A DNA stretch of 64,000 bases, taken from Bacteroidia bacterium (GTDB taxonomy: Bacteria; Bacteroidota; Bacteroidia; Flavobacteriales; Flavobacteriaceae). Within the stretch, counting starts at the first letter, position 1, and every line of letters starts with the position of its first letter. The stretch is taken from contig JAUIEK010000004.1 in assembly GCA_030428865.1 (NCBI GenBank), forward strand, positions 124,001 to 188,000. The letters are read 5' to 3'. This document shows, one piece after another, positions 1-9,452 of the stretch. A program made the position numbers and the translations under genes. Below the pieces are notes generated by a model that was not told the origin of the DNA, searched no databases, and worked only from the letters and a program-made list of their open reading frames with translations.

Positions 1-756
1 ATAGATCTAGATAAGTTTGATAACTATTATTATCACTTGTTTTTGTGGGATTCTGATGCGAATTCGTTAGTAGGAGCATACAGAATGGGATTAGGAAAAG
101 AGATTTACAAAAAATATGGTATTGAAGGGTATTACATACAAACACTTTTTAAGTTTGAACCCGAACTTCATGGAATGATGCAGAATACCATAGAAATGGG
201 TAGAGCATTTGTGGTAAAAGAATATCAACAAAAGCCAATGCCTCTTTTTCTACTATGGAAAGGAATTGTTCACGTAACTCTCCGCAATCCAGATCATAAA
301 TATTTAATGGGAGGTGTAAGTATCAGTAATCAATTTTCTGATTTTTCAAAATCGCTGATGATCGAATTTATGAAATCTCATTACTACGATCCTTATGTAG
401 CACAATATATTCATCCTAAGAAAGAATACAAAGTAAAACTTAAAGATGCTGATAAAGATTTTGTATTTGATGCTACCCAAGCAGATATGCAAAAATTTGA
501 CAAAGTGATAGATGAGCTAGAACCTGGAGTATTAAGAATTCCAGTGCTAATTAAAAAGTATGTTAAGCAAAATGCTCGATTAATTGCTTTTAATGTAGAT
601 CCTAAGTTTAATAATTCTGTAGATGGTTTAATGTATATTAAAATAACAGATTTGCCAGAGAGTACTGTAAAACCGGTAATGGAAGAGTTTCAAGCGGAAT
701 TAGAAAAAAAAGCTTCAGAAACAAATAACGAAAACCAGGGAAAACTAGAAGAATAA
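1..756 (+). CDS. GNAT/hemolysin-family N-acyltransferase domain (5'-truncated)
   Basis: The reading frame is open from base 1 with no start before it, so the gene is cut by the window edge. The first in-frame start-like codon, TTG at 37, sits in the middle of the fold and is not the real start. The visible 251 or so residues resemble the Acetyltransf_5 / OlsB type of acyl-ACP-dependent N-acyltransferase ('LVGAYRMGLG', 'LMGGVSISNQFSD', then a Pro-Val-Leu-Ile-Lys-Lys-Tyr segment near the C-terminus). In Flavobacteria this domain is often the C-terminal half of a two-domain N-/O-acyltransferase (OlsF-like) that makes ornithine or glycine lipids. That the missing N-terminal part is a PlsC-like domain is inference. 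The last 20 residues are charged and low in complexity. Confidence 0.72.
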   Translation: MDLDKFDNYYYHLFLWDSDANSLVGAYRMGLGKEIYKKYGIEGYYIQTLFKFEPELHGMMQNTIEMGRAFVVKEYQQKPMPLFLLWKGIVHVTLRNPDHKYLMGGVSISNQFSDFSKSLMIEFMKSHYYDPYVAQYIHPKKEYKVKLKDADKDFVFDATQADMQKFDKVIDELEPGVLRIPVLIKKYVKQNARLIAFNVDPKFNNSVDGLMYIKITDLPESTVKPVMEEFQAELEKKASETNNENQGKLEE

Positions 757-796
757 CTTCTCCTTGCAAAATGAACTGAATTTGAATCGGTTAAAC

Positions 797-827
797 TTTG
801 CGGCTACATAAAAAAACCGTAATTTTG
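797..827 (+). promoter_or_regulatory. Bacteroidota-type promoter of tig
   Basis: A TTTG at 797-800 and TAATTTTG at 820-827 are separated by 19 bp. This matches the Bacteroidota sigma-ABfr consensus (TTTG, about 19 bp, TAnnTTTG). The predicted transcript would begin near 833, leaving a leader of about 25 nt before the tig ATG. Confidence 0.7.
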
Positions 828-856
828 CACCCAATTTTTTTAGAATTCAAAAGACA

Positions 857-2179
857 ATGAATATTACAAAAGAAACTGTTGATGCGTTAAATGCTGTTGT
901 AAAAGTTGACATCGTAGCAAAAGATTATCAAGAAAAAGTAGATGAGGTTTTAAAAGATTATCGTAAAAAAGCGAACATCCCAGGCTTTAGAAAAGGTCAT
1001 GTGCCTATGGGAATGGTAAAAAAGCAATACGGTAAATCGGTTATGATAGACGAGGTAAACAAGCTTTTACAAGAATCATTAAACAAGTTTTTGGTTGAAG
1101 AAAAATTAGATATTTTAGGGAATCCACTTCCTAAAGCACAAGAAGATTTTTCTTGGGATGCAGAGACCTTTTCTTTTGAATTTGAATTAGGCTTAGTTCC
1201 TGATTTTGAAGTAAACCTGAATTCTAAAAAGAAAATTACTCAGTACCAAATTGTAGCAGAAGATTCTTTGATAGATAAAGAGGTTGAGAATTTACAAACA
1301 AGATATGGTAAAATGTCTACGGTAGATGCTGTAACAGAAAACACAAATGTTACAGGTACATTTACTTCAGAAGAAAAAGGCATCAACAAAAAATCGACTA
1401 TTAGTGTTAAAGATCTAAAAGGAAAAACCAACCTGAAAAAATTTGTAGAGACTAAAGTTGATGATACAATAGAGCTTAAAACAAAAGGATTGTTTTCAGA
1501 CGATCATAAACTAATAGGAGCTTTAGGATTATCACATGATGAAATTCATGACTTAGATATTAAAATCAATTTTACAATTGAAGAGATTACAGAAATTGAG
1601 CTGGCTGACCTAGATCAGGAATTGTTTAACAAATTATTTCCTGATGGAAGTGTAAAAACAGTTACTGAGTTAAGAGAGAAGATTAAAGAAGATGCAGAAA
1701 AACAGTTTCAACAACAAGCAGATCAGCAATTATTAAATGCCGTAACAGAGCATTTAATAGAGAACACAAAGTTTGACTTACCTGCTGAATTTTTGCAAAA
1801 ATGGATTGCAAACTCTGGAGAAAAACAATTGTCTACAGAAGAAGCAGTTGAAGAATACAACAAATCTGAAAAAGGACTTAGATATCAACTCATCCAAGAG
1901 AAAATTTTAAAAGACAACGATATCAAGATTGATTATGCTGAGTTAAAAGAATATGCAAAAGGATTTATTAAAGCGCAAATGGCTCAGTTTGGAAACCTAA
2001 ATCCAGAAGAGAAAGAATTAGAAGATATAGCTACAAGAATTTTGTCAAATCAAGATGAGGTAAGAAGACTACAAGATCAATTAGTTAGTCAAAAACTGCT
2101 AGATTTTTATAAAGAAAATATAACTTTTAAAACGAAAGAAGTTACTTACGAAGACTTTGTAAAAGAAGTTTATAAGTAA
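857..2179 (+). CDS. tig: Trigger factor, ribosome-associated chaperone
   Basis: 440 residues, close to the usual trigger factor length. The N-terminal ribosome-binding domain carries the signature loop 'GFRKGHVPMGMVKKQYG' (about residues 43-59), which docks at the ribosomal exit tunnel. The C-terminal half (about 255-440) is the Gln/Glu/Lys-rich helical chaperone arm. The central segment (about 150-245) sits where the FKBP-type PPIase domain belongs, but the usual MIPGFE-like active-site stretch is not visible, so prolyl isomerase activity is doubtful. It stands upstream of clpP-clpX, a neighbourhood shared by many bacteria and consistent with coupled folding and degradation. It has its own promoter and a terminator immediately after. 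Confidence 0.95.
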   Translation: MNITKETVDALNAVVKVDIVAKDYQEKVDEVLKDYRKKANIPGFRKGHVPMGMVKKQYGKSVMIDEVNKLLQESLNKFLVEEKLDILGNPLPKAQEDFSWDAETFSFEFELGLVPDFEVNLNSKKKITQYQIVAEDSLIDKEVENLQTRYGKMSTVDAVTENTNVTGTFTSEEKGINKKSTISVKDLKGKTNLKKFVETKVDDTIELKTKGLFSDDHKLIGALGLSHDEIHDLDIKINFTIEEITEIELADLDQELFNKLFPDGSVKTVTELREKIKEDAEKQFQQQADQQLLNAVTEHLIENTKFDLPAEFLQKWIANSGEKQLSTEEAVEEYNKSEKGLRYQLIQEKILKDNDIKIDYAELKEYAKGFIKAQMAQFGNLNPEEKELEDIATRILSNQDEVRRLQDQLVSQKLLDFYKENITFKTKEVTYEDFVKEVYK

Positions 2180-2196
2180 AGTTAGTGTTTGTGTAT

Positions 2197-2229
2197 AAAA
2201 ACTCCTCATATACTTTGAGGAGTTTTTTT
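2197..2229 (+). terminator. Rho-independent terminator after tig
   Basis: An inverted repeat (AAACTCCTC paired with GAGGAGTTT around a short loop) is followed by a run of seven T. It lies about 20 bp past the tig stop codon and separates tig from clpP. Confidence 0.85.
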
Positions 2230-2300
2230 AGCTTATTACACAACGGAAAAGTATTTCTGAATATTAGTATATTTACAGGTATATTTAAAAAGAAACATTT

Positions 2301-2960
2301 ATGGATTTAGGAAAAGAATTTGAAAAATACGCTATAAAACACCACGGAATTAGCAGCACATATTTTCAGCCGCTAATTACAAATATGACGCCAAACATTA
2401 TAGAAGAAAGGCAGTTAAATGCTGTTGCTATGGATGTTTTTTCGCGTTTAATGATGGATCGAATCATTTTTTTAGGAACAGGAATTAATGATCAAGTAGC
2501 GAACATTATTCAAGCTCAATTATTATTCTTAGAAAGTGTAGATGCTTCTAAAGATATTTCTATTTATATCAACTCTCCAGGAGGAGGTGTTTATGCTGGT
2601 TTAGGAATTTATGATACCATGCAATTTATTAAACCAGACATTGCTACTATTTGTACAGGAATGGCTGCTTCTATGGGTGCAGTTTTAATGTGTGCGGGAG
2701 AAAAAGGAAAAAGATCTGCATTGCCTCATTCAAGAATTATGATTCATCAACCACTTGGTGGAGCACAAGGGCAAGCATCTGATATAGAAATTACAGCTAG
2801 AGAAATTTTAAAATTGAAAGATGAACTTTATCAAATTATAGCTAAGCATTCTGGGCAAACTGTAGAGAAAGTCCATGATGATTCCGATAGAGATTATTGG
2901 ATGCGTGCAGAAGAAGCTAAAAAATATGGTATGATTGATGAAGTTTTAGAAAGAAAATAA
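2301..2960 (+). CDS. clpP: ATP-dependent Clp protease proteolytic subunit
   Basis: 219 residues. ClpP is the serine peptidase barrel that degrades proteins fed by ClpX or ClpA/C ATPases in the cytoplasm. The catalytic triad is visible: Ser124 in '[10 protein letters not shown]', His149 in '[11 protein letters not shown]' and Asp198 in 'DRDYWM'. The spacings (25 and 49 residues) equal those of E. coli ClpP. The N-terminal 25-30 residues look like the usual propeptide, cleaved on maturation. clpX starts 6 bp after its stop, so the protease and its unfoldase are co-transcribed. Confidence 0.96.
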   Translation: MDLGKEFEKYAIKHHGISSTYFQPLITNMTPNIIEERQLNAVAMDVFSRLMMDRIIFLGTGINDQVANIIQAQLLFLESVDASKDISIYINSPGGGVYAGLGIYDTMQFIKPDIATICTGMAASMGAVLMCAGEKGKRSALPHSRIMIHQPLGGAQGQASDIEITAREILKLKDELYQIIAKHSGQTVEKVHDDSDRDYWMRAEEAKKYGMIDEVLERK

Positions 2961-2966
2961 GCTAAG

Positions 2967-4205
2967 ATGTCTAAAAAAGAAAACTTAGAATGCTCATTCT
3001 GTGGTAGAAAAAAGTCAGAAACAGACTTGCTCATTGCTGGTTTAGATGCCCATATTTGCGATCAGTGTATAGAGCAAGCACATGGCATTGTTAAAGAAGA
3101 AATTACAGAAGTAAAATCAGGGAGTCTATCAAAAGACCTCATGCTTAAAAAGCCATTGGAAATTAAAGAATTTCTAGATCAATATATCATTGGTCAAGAA
3201 GGAACAAAAAAGGCAATGGCTGTTGCGGTTTACAATCATTACAAACGTCTCTTACAAGTGAAAGATGATGAAAATGATGTAGAAATTGAGAAAAGCAATA
3301 TTGTTTTGGTTGGAGATACAGGTACAGGAAAAACACTTGTAGCTAGGACCATTGCAAAAATGTTAAATGTTCCTTTTTCTATTGTAGATGCAACTGTTTT
3401 AACGCAAGCAGGTTATGTTGGTGAAGATGTAGAGAGTATTTTAAGTAGACTGCTTCAAGCTGCAGATTATGATGTAGAAAAAGCAGAAAAAGGAATTGTA
3501 TTTATTGATGAAATTGATAAGATTGCTCGAAAAGGAGACAATCCATCAATTACCAGAGATGTTTCGGGAGAAGGAGTACAGCAAGCATTGCTAAAATTAT
3601 TAGAAGGATCTGTTGTTAATGTAGCGCCAAAAGGAGGGAGAAAACATCCTGAACAAAAATTTATAGAGGTTAATACTAAAAACATTTTATTTATTGCAGG
3701 AGGCGCATTTTCTGGAATTGATAAAATAATCAGTAAGAGACTAAACATGCAGGCAGTTGGTTTTAGTGCCTCTATAAAAGAAGATAAAATCGATGAAGAC
3801 AATTTAGTTCAGTATATAATTCCGTCCGATTTAAAAGATTTTGGTTTAATACCAGAAATTATTGGTCGACTTCCTGTATTAAGTTATATGATTCCACTAG
3901 ATGCAGAAGCGTTAAGGCGTATCTTAACTGAACCTAAGAACTCCATAGTAAAACAGTACACTAAACTTTTTGAAATGGATGGAATTAATTTTTCTGTTAA
4001 AAATGAGGCGCTTCAGTACATTGTAGATAAAGCAATTGAATATAAATTGGGAGCTAGAGGGCTTCGATCACTTTGTGAAGCAATTTTAACAGATGCCATG
4101 TTTGAGTTACCAAGCTCAGAAGAAAAAGAGTTGGTAGTAACTAAAAAATATGCAGAAAGTAAATTAACCAAATCTACACTCAAAAAATTGCGTGCCGCAT
4201 CCTAA
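2967..4205 (+). CDS. clpX: ATP-dependent Clp protease ATP-binding subunit ClpX
   Basis: 412 residues, a hexameric AAA+ unfoldase that delivers substrates to ClpP. In order: a Cys4 zinc-binding domain (Cys9, Cys12, Cys31, Cys34), Walker A 'GDTGTGKT' (116-123), pore loop 'GYVGED' (149-154), Walker B 'IVFIDE' (177-182), and a Val-Gly-Phe loop in the position of the IGF loop that docks on ClpP. The zinc ligands are intact here, unlike those of DnaG and AccD in the same window. It lies between clpP (6 bp gap) and dnaG (3 bp gap) in one apparent operon. Confidence 0.96.
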   Translation: MSKKENLECSFCGRKKSETDLLIAGLDAHICDQCIEQAHGIVKEEITEVKSGSLSKDLMLKKPLEIKEFLDQYIIGQEGTKKAMAVAVYNHYKRLLQVKDDENDVEIEKSNIVLVGDTGTGKTLVARTIAKMLNVPFSIVDATVLTQAGYVGEDVESILSRLLQAADYDVEKAEKGIVFIDEIDKIARKGDNPSITRDVSGEGVQQALLKLLEGSVVNVAPKGGRKHPEQKFIEVNTKNILFIAGGAFSGIDKIISKRLNMQAVGFSASIKEDKIDEDNLVQYIIPSDLKDFGLIPEIIGRLPVLSYMIPLDAEALRRILTEPKNSIVKQYTKLFEMDGINFSVKNEALQYIVDKAIEYKLGARGLRSLCEAILTDAMFELPSSEEKELVVTKKYAESKLTKSTLKKLRAAS

Positions 4206-4208
4206 TCT

Positions 4209-6158
4209 ATGATTAGCAAGAGCACCATAGATCGTGTTTTTGAAACTGCTCGAGTAGAGGAAGTAATAGGTGAATTTGTCCAGCTAAAAAAATCAGGAAG
4301 TAATTTTAAAGGGCTGAGTCCTTTTTCTGATGAACGGACTCCTTCTTTTATGGTGTCACCTGTTAAACAAATCTGGAAAGATTTTAGTTCTGGAAAAGGA
4401 GGAAATGTAGTTTCTTTTCTTATGGAACACGAACATTATTCCTACCCAGAAGCAATTAAATATCTTGCAAAAAAATACAACATAGAAATTGAAGAAACAG
4501 TTCAAACAGATGAACAAAAAAAGCAAGCAGATGAACGAGAGAGTATGTTTTTGGTTTCTAAGTTTGCTAAAGATTATTTTCAAAAAACATTATTAGATAC
4601 TGAGCAAGGTAAAGCAATAGGACTTAGCTATTTTAAAGAAAGAGGGTTTCTAAAAGAAACGATTCAGAAGTTCGATTTGGGGTATTGTTTAGATGAGTGG
4701 GATGGCTTTACGAAAGAAGCTTTAAATAAAGGATATAGTCTTTCATACTTAGAAAAAACAGGACTCACAATTGTTAAAGACAGCAAACAGTTTGATCGTT
4801 TTAAAGGACGTGTTATGTTTCCTATTCATAGTATGTCTGGGCGTATTCTTGGGTTTGGAGGAAGAACACTCTCCAATGACAAAAAAACAGCAAAGTATGT
4901 AAATTCACCAGAAAGTGAAATTTATCACAAGAGTAAAATCTTATACGGAATTTATCAGGCAAAAAAAGAAATTGCAAAGCAAGATAACTGTTATTTGGTA
5001 GAAGGTTACACAGATGTCATTTCGTTTAATCAGTCAGGAATTGAAAATGTAGTCGCTAGTTCGGGCACAGCTTTAACAGCAGAACAAATTCGATTGATTA
5101 GCCGTTTAACAAAAAACATAACTGTTCTTTTTGATGGTGATGCAGCAGGAATTAGAGCTTCTTTACGTGGAATCGATTTGATTTTAGAACAAGGAATGAA
5201 TGTAAAAGTGGTGGCATTTCCTGAAGGAGAAGATCCAGATAGTTTTGCTAAATCTTGTTCTGATGCTGAGTTAAAAGAATATTTAGAAAAATCCTCTCAA
5301 GATTTTATCAATTTTAAAGTTTCTCTACTTCTAGTTGATACTAAGAACGATCCTATAAAAAAAGCAAGCTTAATACGAGATATTGTTACGAGTATTTCAA
5401 AAATTCCTGACAGTATTCAGCAAGAAGTTTACGTGCAAGAATGTTCTAGAATTATGGATATTTCCGAACGTGTTTTGTTTAGTGAATTAGCACAATTGCA
5501 AGCAAAGTTTAGTAAGCAGTCGCATCAAAAGCCTATCAAAAAACCGCTCGCAGTTGTAAAGCAAGAAGAGGCTCAGTTGAGTGAGGTCGATTCTCTTTAT
5601 ATTTTAGAAAAAGAAATCATTCGTATTTTACTGCTATTCGGAAATTATGAAAGTTCCTTCACAGATTGGATAGAAAAAGAAGATGAAGAAGGTAATAGTA
5701 TTTTGGAAAAAGAGGTGTATGTAAATAAGGTTTCACAAGAGTTATATGTGAGTCTTCAAGATGATGAGATAGAATTTACGAATGAAATTTTTAGGGAAAT
5801 CTATTACGAAATGATTCATCAACTAAATCAGGAAGACCAGATTGATATTGATGCTTTTATAAATCATGAAAATCCAGAAATAGCATCTATGGTTACGTCT
5901 ATTTTAATGGATGATGAGCGTTATGCGCTAAGTGATTGGGAGCGAAAAAATATATTTGTTACGCAAGCTAAAGAAGTGCTATCTAAGCTAGTAACAGATG
6001 CAGTTTTGAATTTGAGGAGAATTTTAATTGACAAAAAAATAAACGAGCTTCTAGAAGAAGCAAAACAAGAAGATCAATCATCTGTAGATTTGGAAATGGT
6101 TAATGACTACACAGGTTTAAAGAGGCGTTTGTTTGAAAAATTAAAACGCGTTGTTTAG
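4209..6158 (+). CDS. dnaG: DNA primase with a degenerate zinc-binding domain
   Basis: 649 residues. DnaG makes the RNA primers for replication. The N-terminal domain aligns well with the zinc ribbon of bacterial primases (TPSF at 44-47, GGNVVSFLM at 64-72). All four metal ligands are replaced: the CPFH motif reads SPFS (Ser37, Ser40) and the CFGC motif reads DFSS (Asp58, Ser61). The TOPRIM catalytic domain is intact, with 'EGYTDV' at 265-270 and 'DGDAAG' at 309-314. The C-terminal part (about 430-649) should hold the DnaB-interacting helical region. The stop overlaps that of convergent nadE by 4 bp. Co-transcription with clpPX is likely. Confidence 0.95.
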   Translation: MISKSTIDRVFETARVEEVIGEFVQLKKSGSNFKGLSPFSDERTPSFMVSPVKQIWKDFSSGKGGNVVSFLMEHEHYSYPEAIKYLAKKYNIEIEETVQTDEQKKQADERESMFLVSKFAKDYFQKTLLDTEQGKAIGLSYFKERGFLKETIQKFDLGYCLDEWDGFTKEALNKGYSLSYLEKTGLTIVKDSKQFDRFKGRVMFPIHSMSGRILGFGGRTLSNDKKTAKYVNSPESEIYHKSKILYGIYQAKKEIAKQDNCYLVEGYTDVISFNQSGIENVVASSGTALTAEQIRLISRLTKNITVLFDGDAAGIRASLRGIDLILEQGMNVKVVAFPEGEDPDSFAKSCSDAELKEYLEKSSQDFINFKVSLLLVDTKNDPIKKASLIRDIVTSISKIPDSIQQEVYVQECSRIMDISERVLFSELAQLQAKFSKQSHQKPIKKPLAVVKQEEAQLSEVDSLYILEKEIIRILLLFGNYESSFTDWIEKEDEEGNSILEKEVYVNKVSQELYVSLQDDEIEFTNEIFREIYYEMIHQLNQEDQIDIDAFINHENPEIASMVTSILMDDERYALSDWERKNIFVTQAKEVLSKLVTDAVLNLRRILIDKKINELLEEAKQEDQSSVDLEMVNDYTGLKRRLFEKLKRVV

Positions 6159-6952
6159 CCTTTTAACTCTTTAGGTATTTCACAAACCGGAATTGGGTTC
6201 ATCTTATGTTGGTTGGCTTTGTTGAGTTTTAAATAAAGTTCATAAACTTCTTTTTTTCTGCCTTCAAATTCATCAAGAAGTCTATTGTTCTCCTGTTGTT
6301 GCATAGCCCATTCAAGTTCATCATACGTTGCTCCAATTTGATCTTCATCGGTTCTATCATCACCCCATAATCCGTCAGTTGGCGGTGCATCAATTATTTC
6401 CTTATTAACACCAAAATACTTTGCGAGTTCATATACCTCAGATTTTAGTAGATCTGCAATAGGACTTAAGTCGACTCCACCATCACCATATTTTGTATAA
6501 AATCCAACGCCAAAATCTTCTACTTTATTTCCCGTTCCTGCAACTAAATATCCTTTTAAGCCTGCAAAATAATAAAGGCTTGTCATGCGCAAGCGAGCTC
6601 TTGTATTTGCCAAAGCCATAAATCGTTCTTCTTCATTTTCAACTTTAGGTAATGAAGAAACTAAGCTGTCAAAAACTGGAGTTAAGTTAACTTGCGTTAG
6701 TGATACATTATCAAAATTACTTTGTAACCAACTAATATGGTTTAACGCTCTACTCACTTGATTTTGGGCTTGATGAATAGGCATTTCTAAACATAAAGTG
6801 GGGAAACCTGTTTTAGCACATAAAGTAGAAGTAACGGCAGAATCAATTCCGCCAGAAACACCAATTACAAAGCCATTTACACCTGCGTTTTTAGCATAAT
6901 TTCGCATCCAATTAACAATAAAATCAGCTACTTTTTGAACCTGCATAGACAA
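6155..6952 (-). CDS. nadE: NH3-dependent NAD+ synthetase
   Basis: 265 residues, the length of the ammonia-dependent short form without a glutaminase domain. It converts nicotinate adenine dinucleotide to NAD+ using ATP and ammonia, the last step of NAD synthesis. The PP-loop 'SGGIDS' lies at 33-38. Further NadE signatures are 'GTGNKVEDFGVGFYTKYGDGGVD' in shortened view (GTGNK, then TKYGDGG) and 'DGLWGDDRTDEDQIG' near the C-terminus. It is divergent from gldB, an arrangement common in Flavobacteria, and convergent with dnaG, with 4 bp of overlap at the stops. Confidence 0.95.
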   Translation of the reverse strand: MSMQVQKVADFIVNWMRNYAKNAGVNGFVIGVSGGIDSAVTSTLCAKTGFPTLCLEMPIHQAQNQVSRALNHISWLQSNFDNVSLTQVNLTPVFDSLVSSLPKVENEEERFMALANTRARLRMTSLYYFAGLKGYLVAGTGNKVEDFGVGFYTKYGDGGVDLSPIADLLKSEVYELAKYFGVNKEIIDAPPTDGLWGDDRTDEDQIGATYDELEWAMQQQENNRLLDEFEGRKKEVYELYLKLNKANQHKMNPIPVCEIPKELKG

Positions 6953-6962
6953 ACTATTTTTC

Positions 6963-6970
6963 TATTTTTG
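6963..6970 (+). promoter_or_regulatory. -7 box of the gldBC promoter
   Basis: TATTTTTG fits TAnnTTTG and lies 30 bp before the gldB ATG. No TTG is at the ideal -33 spacing; the nearest TTTG is 25 bp upstream, inside nadE. Confidence 0.45.
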
Positions 6971-7000
6971 ACGTTTAATTTGTGCTAAGATACAAAGCCT

Positions 7001-7957
7001 ATGCGATATACTGTCTCTCTTCTTATGCTAGTTGTCTTCTTTTCATGTAAAAAAGAAAATCCTTATAAAGTAGATGTCTCTAATATTGATGTTTCTCTTA
7101 CAGTGAAAAGATTTGATAAAGATTTTTATGAGGTAGCTATAAAAGAATTGCCTAGTTTAAAGAAGAATTACCCAAGATTTTTTCCTGCAAATATTTCAGA
7201 CAGTGTTTGGATTCAGAAAAAACAAAGTAAAGAAGAATTAGAATTACACAAAGAAGTACAGAAAGTATACGATGACTTTACAATGGTAGAAGAAGATTTA
7301 GCATTGTTATTTCGTCATATTTTATACTATTTTCCAGAGTTTCAAGTACCCAAAGTAACAACAGTAATTAATAATTTGGATTATGATTATCGAGTAATTT
7401 ACACGCCTACTGATTTGATTGTTTCACTGGATTTGTTTTTAGGTAAAGAGCATTCATTTTATGTAGATTATCCAAAATACATTAAAGAAAATAATACAAG
7501 AGAATTTATAGTTGTAGAAGTTGCAAATCAAATTATTAATGAGTTGATAAGGCCAAATAATAGTAGTGTTTTTTTAGACAAGATGATTTATCAAGGAAAA
7601 AAGAAATTCTTATTAGATCTTTTTTTACCGCATGTTTCGGATAAACTAAAATCAGGTTATAGCCAAGATAAACTAGATTGGGCAGTTGTAAATGAAGAAC
7701 AGATTTGGCGTTATTTTATAGAAAAAGAATTGTTGTATAGCACAGATACAAAACTCAATCAACGTTTTCTTGATTTAGCTCCTTTTTCAAAATTCTATTT
7801 ATTAGAAGATAGTAAATCTCCAGGTCAAATAGGTGTTTGGATGGGTTGGCAAATTGTGCGGTCTTTTATGGAAAAGAATGATGTACCTTTGCAAACACTA
7901 TTGACAATGGATGAACAAGAATTATTTCAAAAATCTAAATACAAACCTAAAAGATAA
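7001..7957 (+). CDS. gldB: Gliding motility lipoprotein GldB
   Basis: 318 residues. The N-terminus is a lipoprotein signal with lipobox ending at Cys16 ('VVFFSCKK'), so the protein is lipid-anchored in the envelope. The body, including 'YYFPEFQVPKVTTVINN' and 'PGQIGVWMGWQIVRSFM', matches the GldB family, which is required for gliding and T9SS-dependent motility in Flavobacterium johnsoniae; its biochemical activity is not established. It overlaps gldC by one base through TAATG, so translation of the two is probably coupled. The neighbour order nadE / gldB-gldC supports the call. Confidence 0.93.
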   Translation: MRYTVSLLMLVVFFSCKKENPYKVDVSNIDVSLTVKRFDKDFYEVAIKELPSLKKNYPRFFPANISDSVWIQKKQSKEELELHKEVQKVYDDFTMVEEDLALLFRHILYYFPEFQVPKVTTVINNLDYDYRVIYTPTDLIVSLDLFLGKEHSFYVDYPKYIKENNTREFIVVEVANQIINELIRPNNSSVFLDKMIYQGKKKFLLDLFLPHVSDKLKSGYSQDKLDWAVVNEEQIWRYFIEKELLYSTDTKLNQRFLDLAPFSKFYLLEDSKSPGQIGVWMGWQIVRSFMEKNDVPLQTLLTMDEQELFQKSKYKPKR

Positions 7958-8295
7958 TGGCAATAAAACATACTTCAGAAATACGATTTACAATTGGGTT
8001 AGATGAGAATAAAATTCCAGAAGAAATATCGTGGTCTGCAGAAGATGGCGGAATAGATAATGAGGATTCCAAGGCAATAATGCTATCTGTTTGGGATCAT
8101 AAACAGAAAGACACACTTCGAATGGATTTATGGACTAAAGATATGCCTGTAGATGAAATGAAACAGTTTTTTCATCAAACATTAGTGTCTATGGCTAACA
8201 CATTTGAAAGAGCTACTAACGATGAAAAAATGAGTGCTACCATGAAAGATTTTTGTCATTACTTTGCCGAGAAATTAGATTTGATTCAAAAATAG
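7957..8295 (+). CDS. gldC: Gliding motility protein GldC
   Basis: 112 residues with no signal peptide, so probably cytoplasmic or membrane-peripheral. The sequence starts 'MAIKHTSEIRFTIGLDENKI' and contains 'SKAIMLSVWDHKQKDTLR', typical of GldC. It follows gldB with a one-base stop/start overlap. In F. johnsoniae gldC supports but is less essential for gliding than gldB. The gene ends 6 bp before the convergent folK fusion gene, and no terminator hairpin is visible between them. Confidence 0.93.
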   Translation: MAIKHTSEIRFTIGLDENKIPEEISWSAEDGGIDNEDSKAIMLSVWDHKQKDTLRMDLWTKDMPVDEMKQFFHQTLVSMANTFERATNDEKMSATMKDFCHYFAEKLDLIQK

Positions 8296-8301
8296 CTCCG
8301 C

Positions 8302-9426
8302 TTAACTAAAATTTTTTATTCTTTTTAGAACAGTTGTATAATCATCAGGATTATTTACAAAATCCAACTCAGAAACATCAATAATTAAAGTATTTAGATT
8401 TTGTTCGGTTTTTATGAACTGAGAATAACCATTATGAATTTTTTCTAGATAAGAAACCTCAATGTTTTGTTCGTATTCTCGTCCTCTTTTTTTAATATTT
8501 TCAAGAAGCTTTTCTGTATTTTGATGTAAGTAAATATATAAATCGGGCTTCGTAATCTCTTTGTACATGATGTCAAACATTTTTCTGTACAGAGCATACT
8601 CTTCTTTTTGAAGTGTTATCTGTGCAAAAATTAGTGATTTAAAAATGTAATAATCTGAAATAATAAGATTTTTAAATAAATCAAATTGAGCTAAATCGTC
8701 ACTTAATTGTTGATAACGATCTGCCAAAAAACTCATTTCTAAAGGAAGTGCATATCGCTCTTGATCTTCATAAAACTTAGGTAAAAAAGGATTATCTGCA
8801 AAACGTTCCAGTATCAATTTGCCGTTAAATTCATCTCCCATTAATTTGGCAAGAGACGTTTTTCCTGACCCAATATTTCCTTCTATAGCGATGTAATTAT
8901 ATTTCTCTATTATAGGAATAGGTCTTTTTAGCGTTAAATTAATTTTCTCAATATGTAGATTATCTGTACAATTCTTTAAGCAATTAGAAATATTTGTTTT
9001 GGTGATTGGATGTATAAAGCTGGAGGCGATATCGTTTAAAGGTACTAAAACAAACTTTCGTTCTAACATTTTAGAATGAGGTACTTTCAATTGTTCAGAG
9101 AAAATGATTTCATCTTCAAAAAAAAGAATATCTAAATCAATTGTTCTGTTTTCATATCTATCACTAACCCGAACCCTCCCAAGAGTTTTTTCTATTTCTA
9201 AGAGCTTTTTTAAAAGCGATTCAGGAGGCAAATAAGTAGAAACTTCAAGGCATGTATTTAAAAAATCTTCACCTTCAAATCCATTAGATTTTGTTTTATA
9301 TATAGGAGCAATTTTTATGATATTTCCAATTTCTTCCGCTATTAAGTCGATAGCTTTTTGAAGCCATTCAATCTTATTTCCTAAATTAGAGCCTAGTGAT
9401 AGATATATGTTTCTTTGTATTTTCAT
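8302..9426 (-). CDS. folK: Fusion: HPPK (FolK) + deoxynucleoside kinase
   Basis: 374 residues with two enzyme domains. Residues 1 to about 150 are 6-hydroxymethyl-7,8-dihydropterin pyrophosphokinase (folate synthesis), with 'YLSLGSNLGNK' at the N-terminus and the signature 'DRYENRTIDLDILFF' at about 89-103. Residues 175-374 are a deoxynucleoside kinase / thymidylate-kinase-like P-loop enzyme, with 'IEGNIGSGKTS' (P-loop 183-190), an 'ERFADNPFLP' segment and an 'ADRYQQ' segment. The fusion joins folate and deoxynucleotide salvage in one polypeptide. This domain pairing occurs in other Bacteroidota (from general knowledge), so it is not an assembly artefact; no internal stop or frameshift is seen. 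Confidence 0.92.
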   Translation of the reverse strand: MKIQRNIYLSLGSNLGNKIEWLQKAIDLIAEEIGNIIKIAPIYKTKSNGFEGEDFLNTCLEVSTYLPPESLLKKLLEIEKTLGRVRVSDRYENRTIDLDILFFEDEIIFSEQLKVPHSKMLERKFVLVPLNDIASSFIHPITKTNISNCLKNCTDNLHIEKINLTLKRPIPIIEKYNYIAIEGNIGSGKTSLAKLMGDEFNGKLILERFADNPFLPKFYEDQERYALPLEMSFLADRYQQLSDDLAQFDLFKNLIISDYYIFKSLIFAQITLQKEEYALYRKMFDIMYKEITKPDLYIYLHQNTEKLLENIKKRGREYEQNIEVSYLEKIHNGYSQFIKTEQNLNTLIIDVSELDFVNNPDDYTTVLKRIKNFS

Positions 9427-9452
9427 AAAAGTGAAAGAGATACAAAGAAACT

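Noticed and set aside
37..756. Complete acyltransferase starting with TTG at 37
   Set aside because: The frame is open to base 1, so this is a truncated gene and the TTG is internal.
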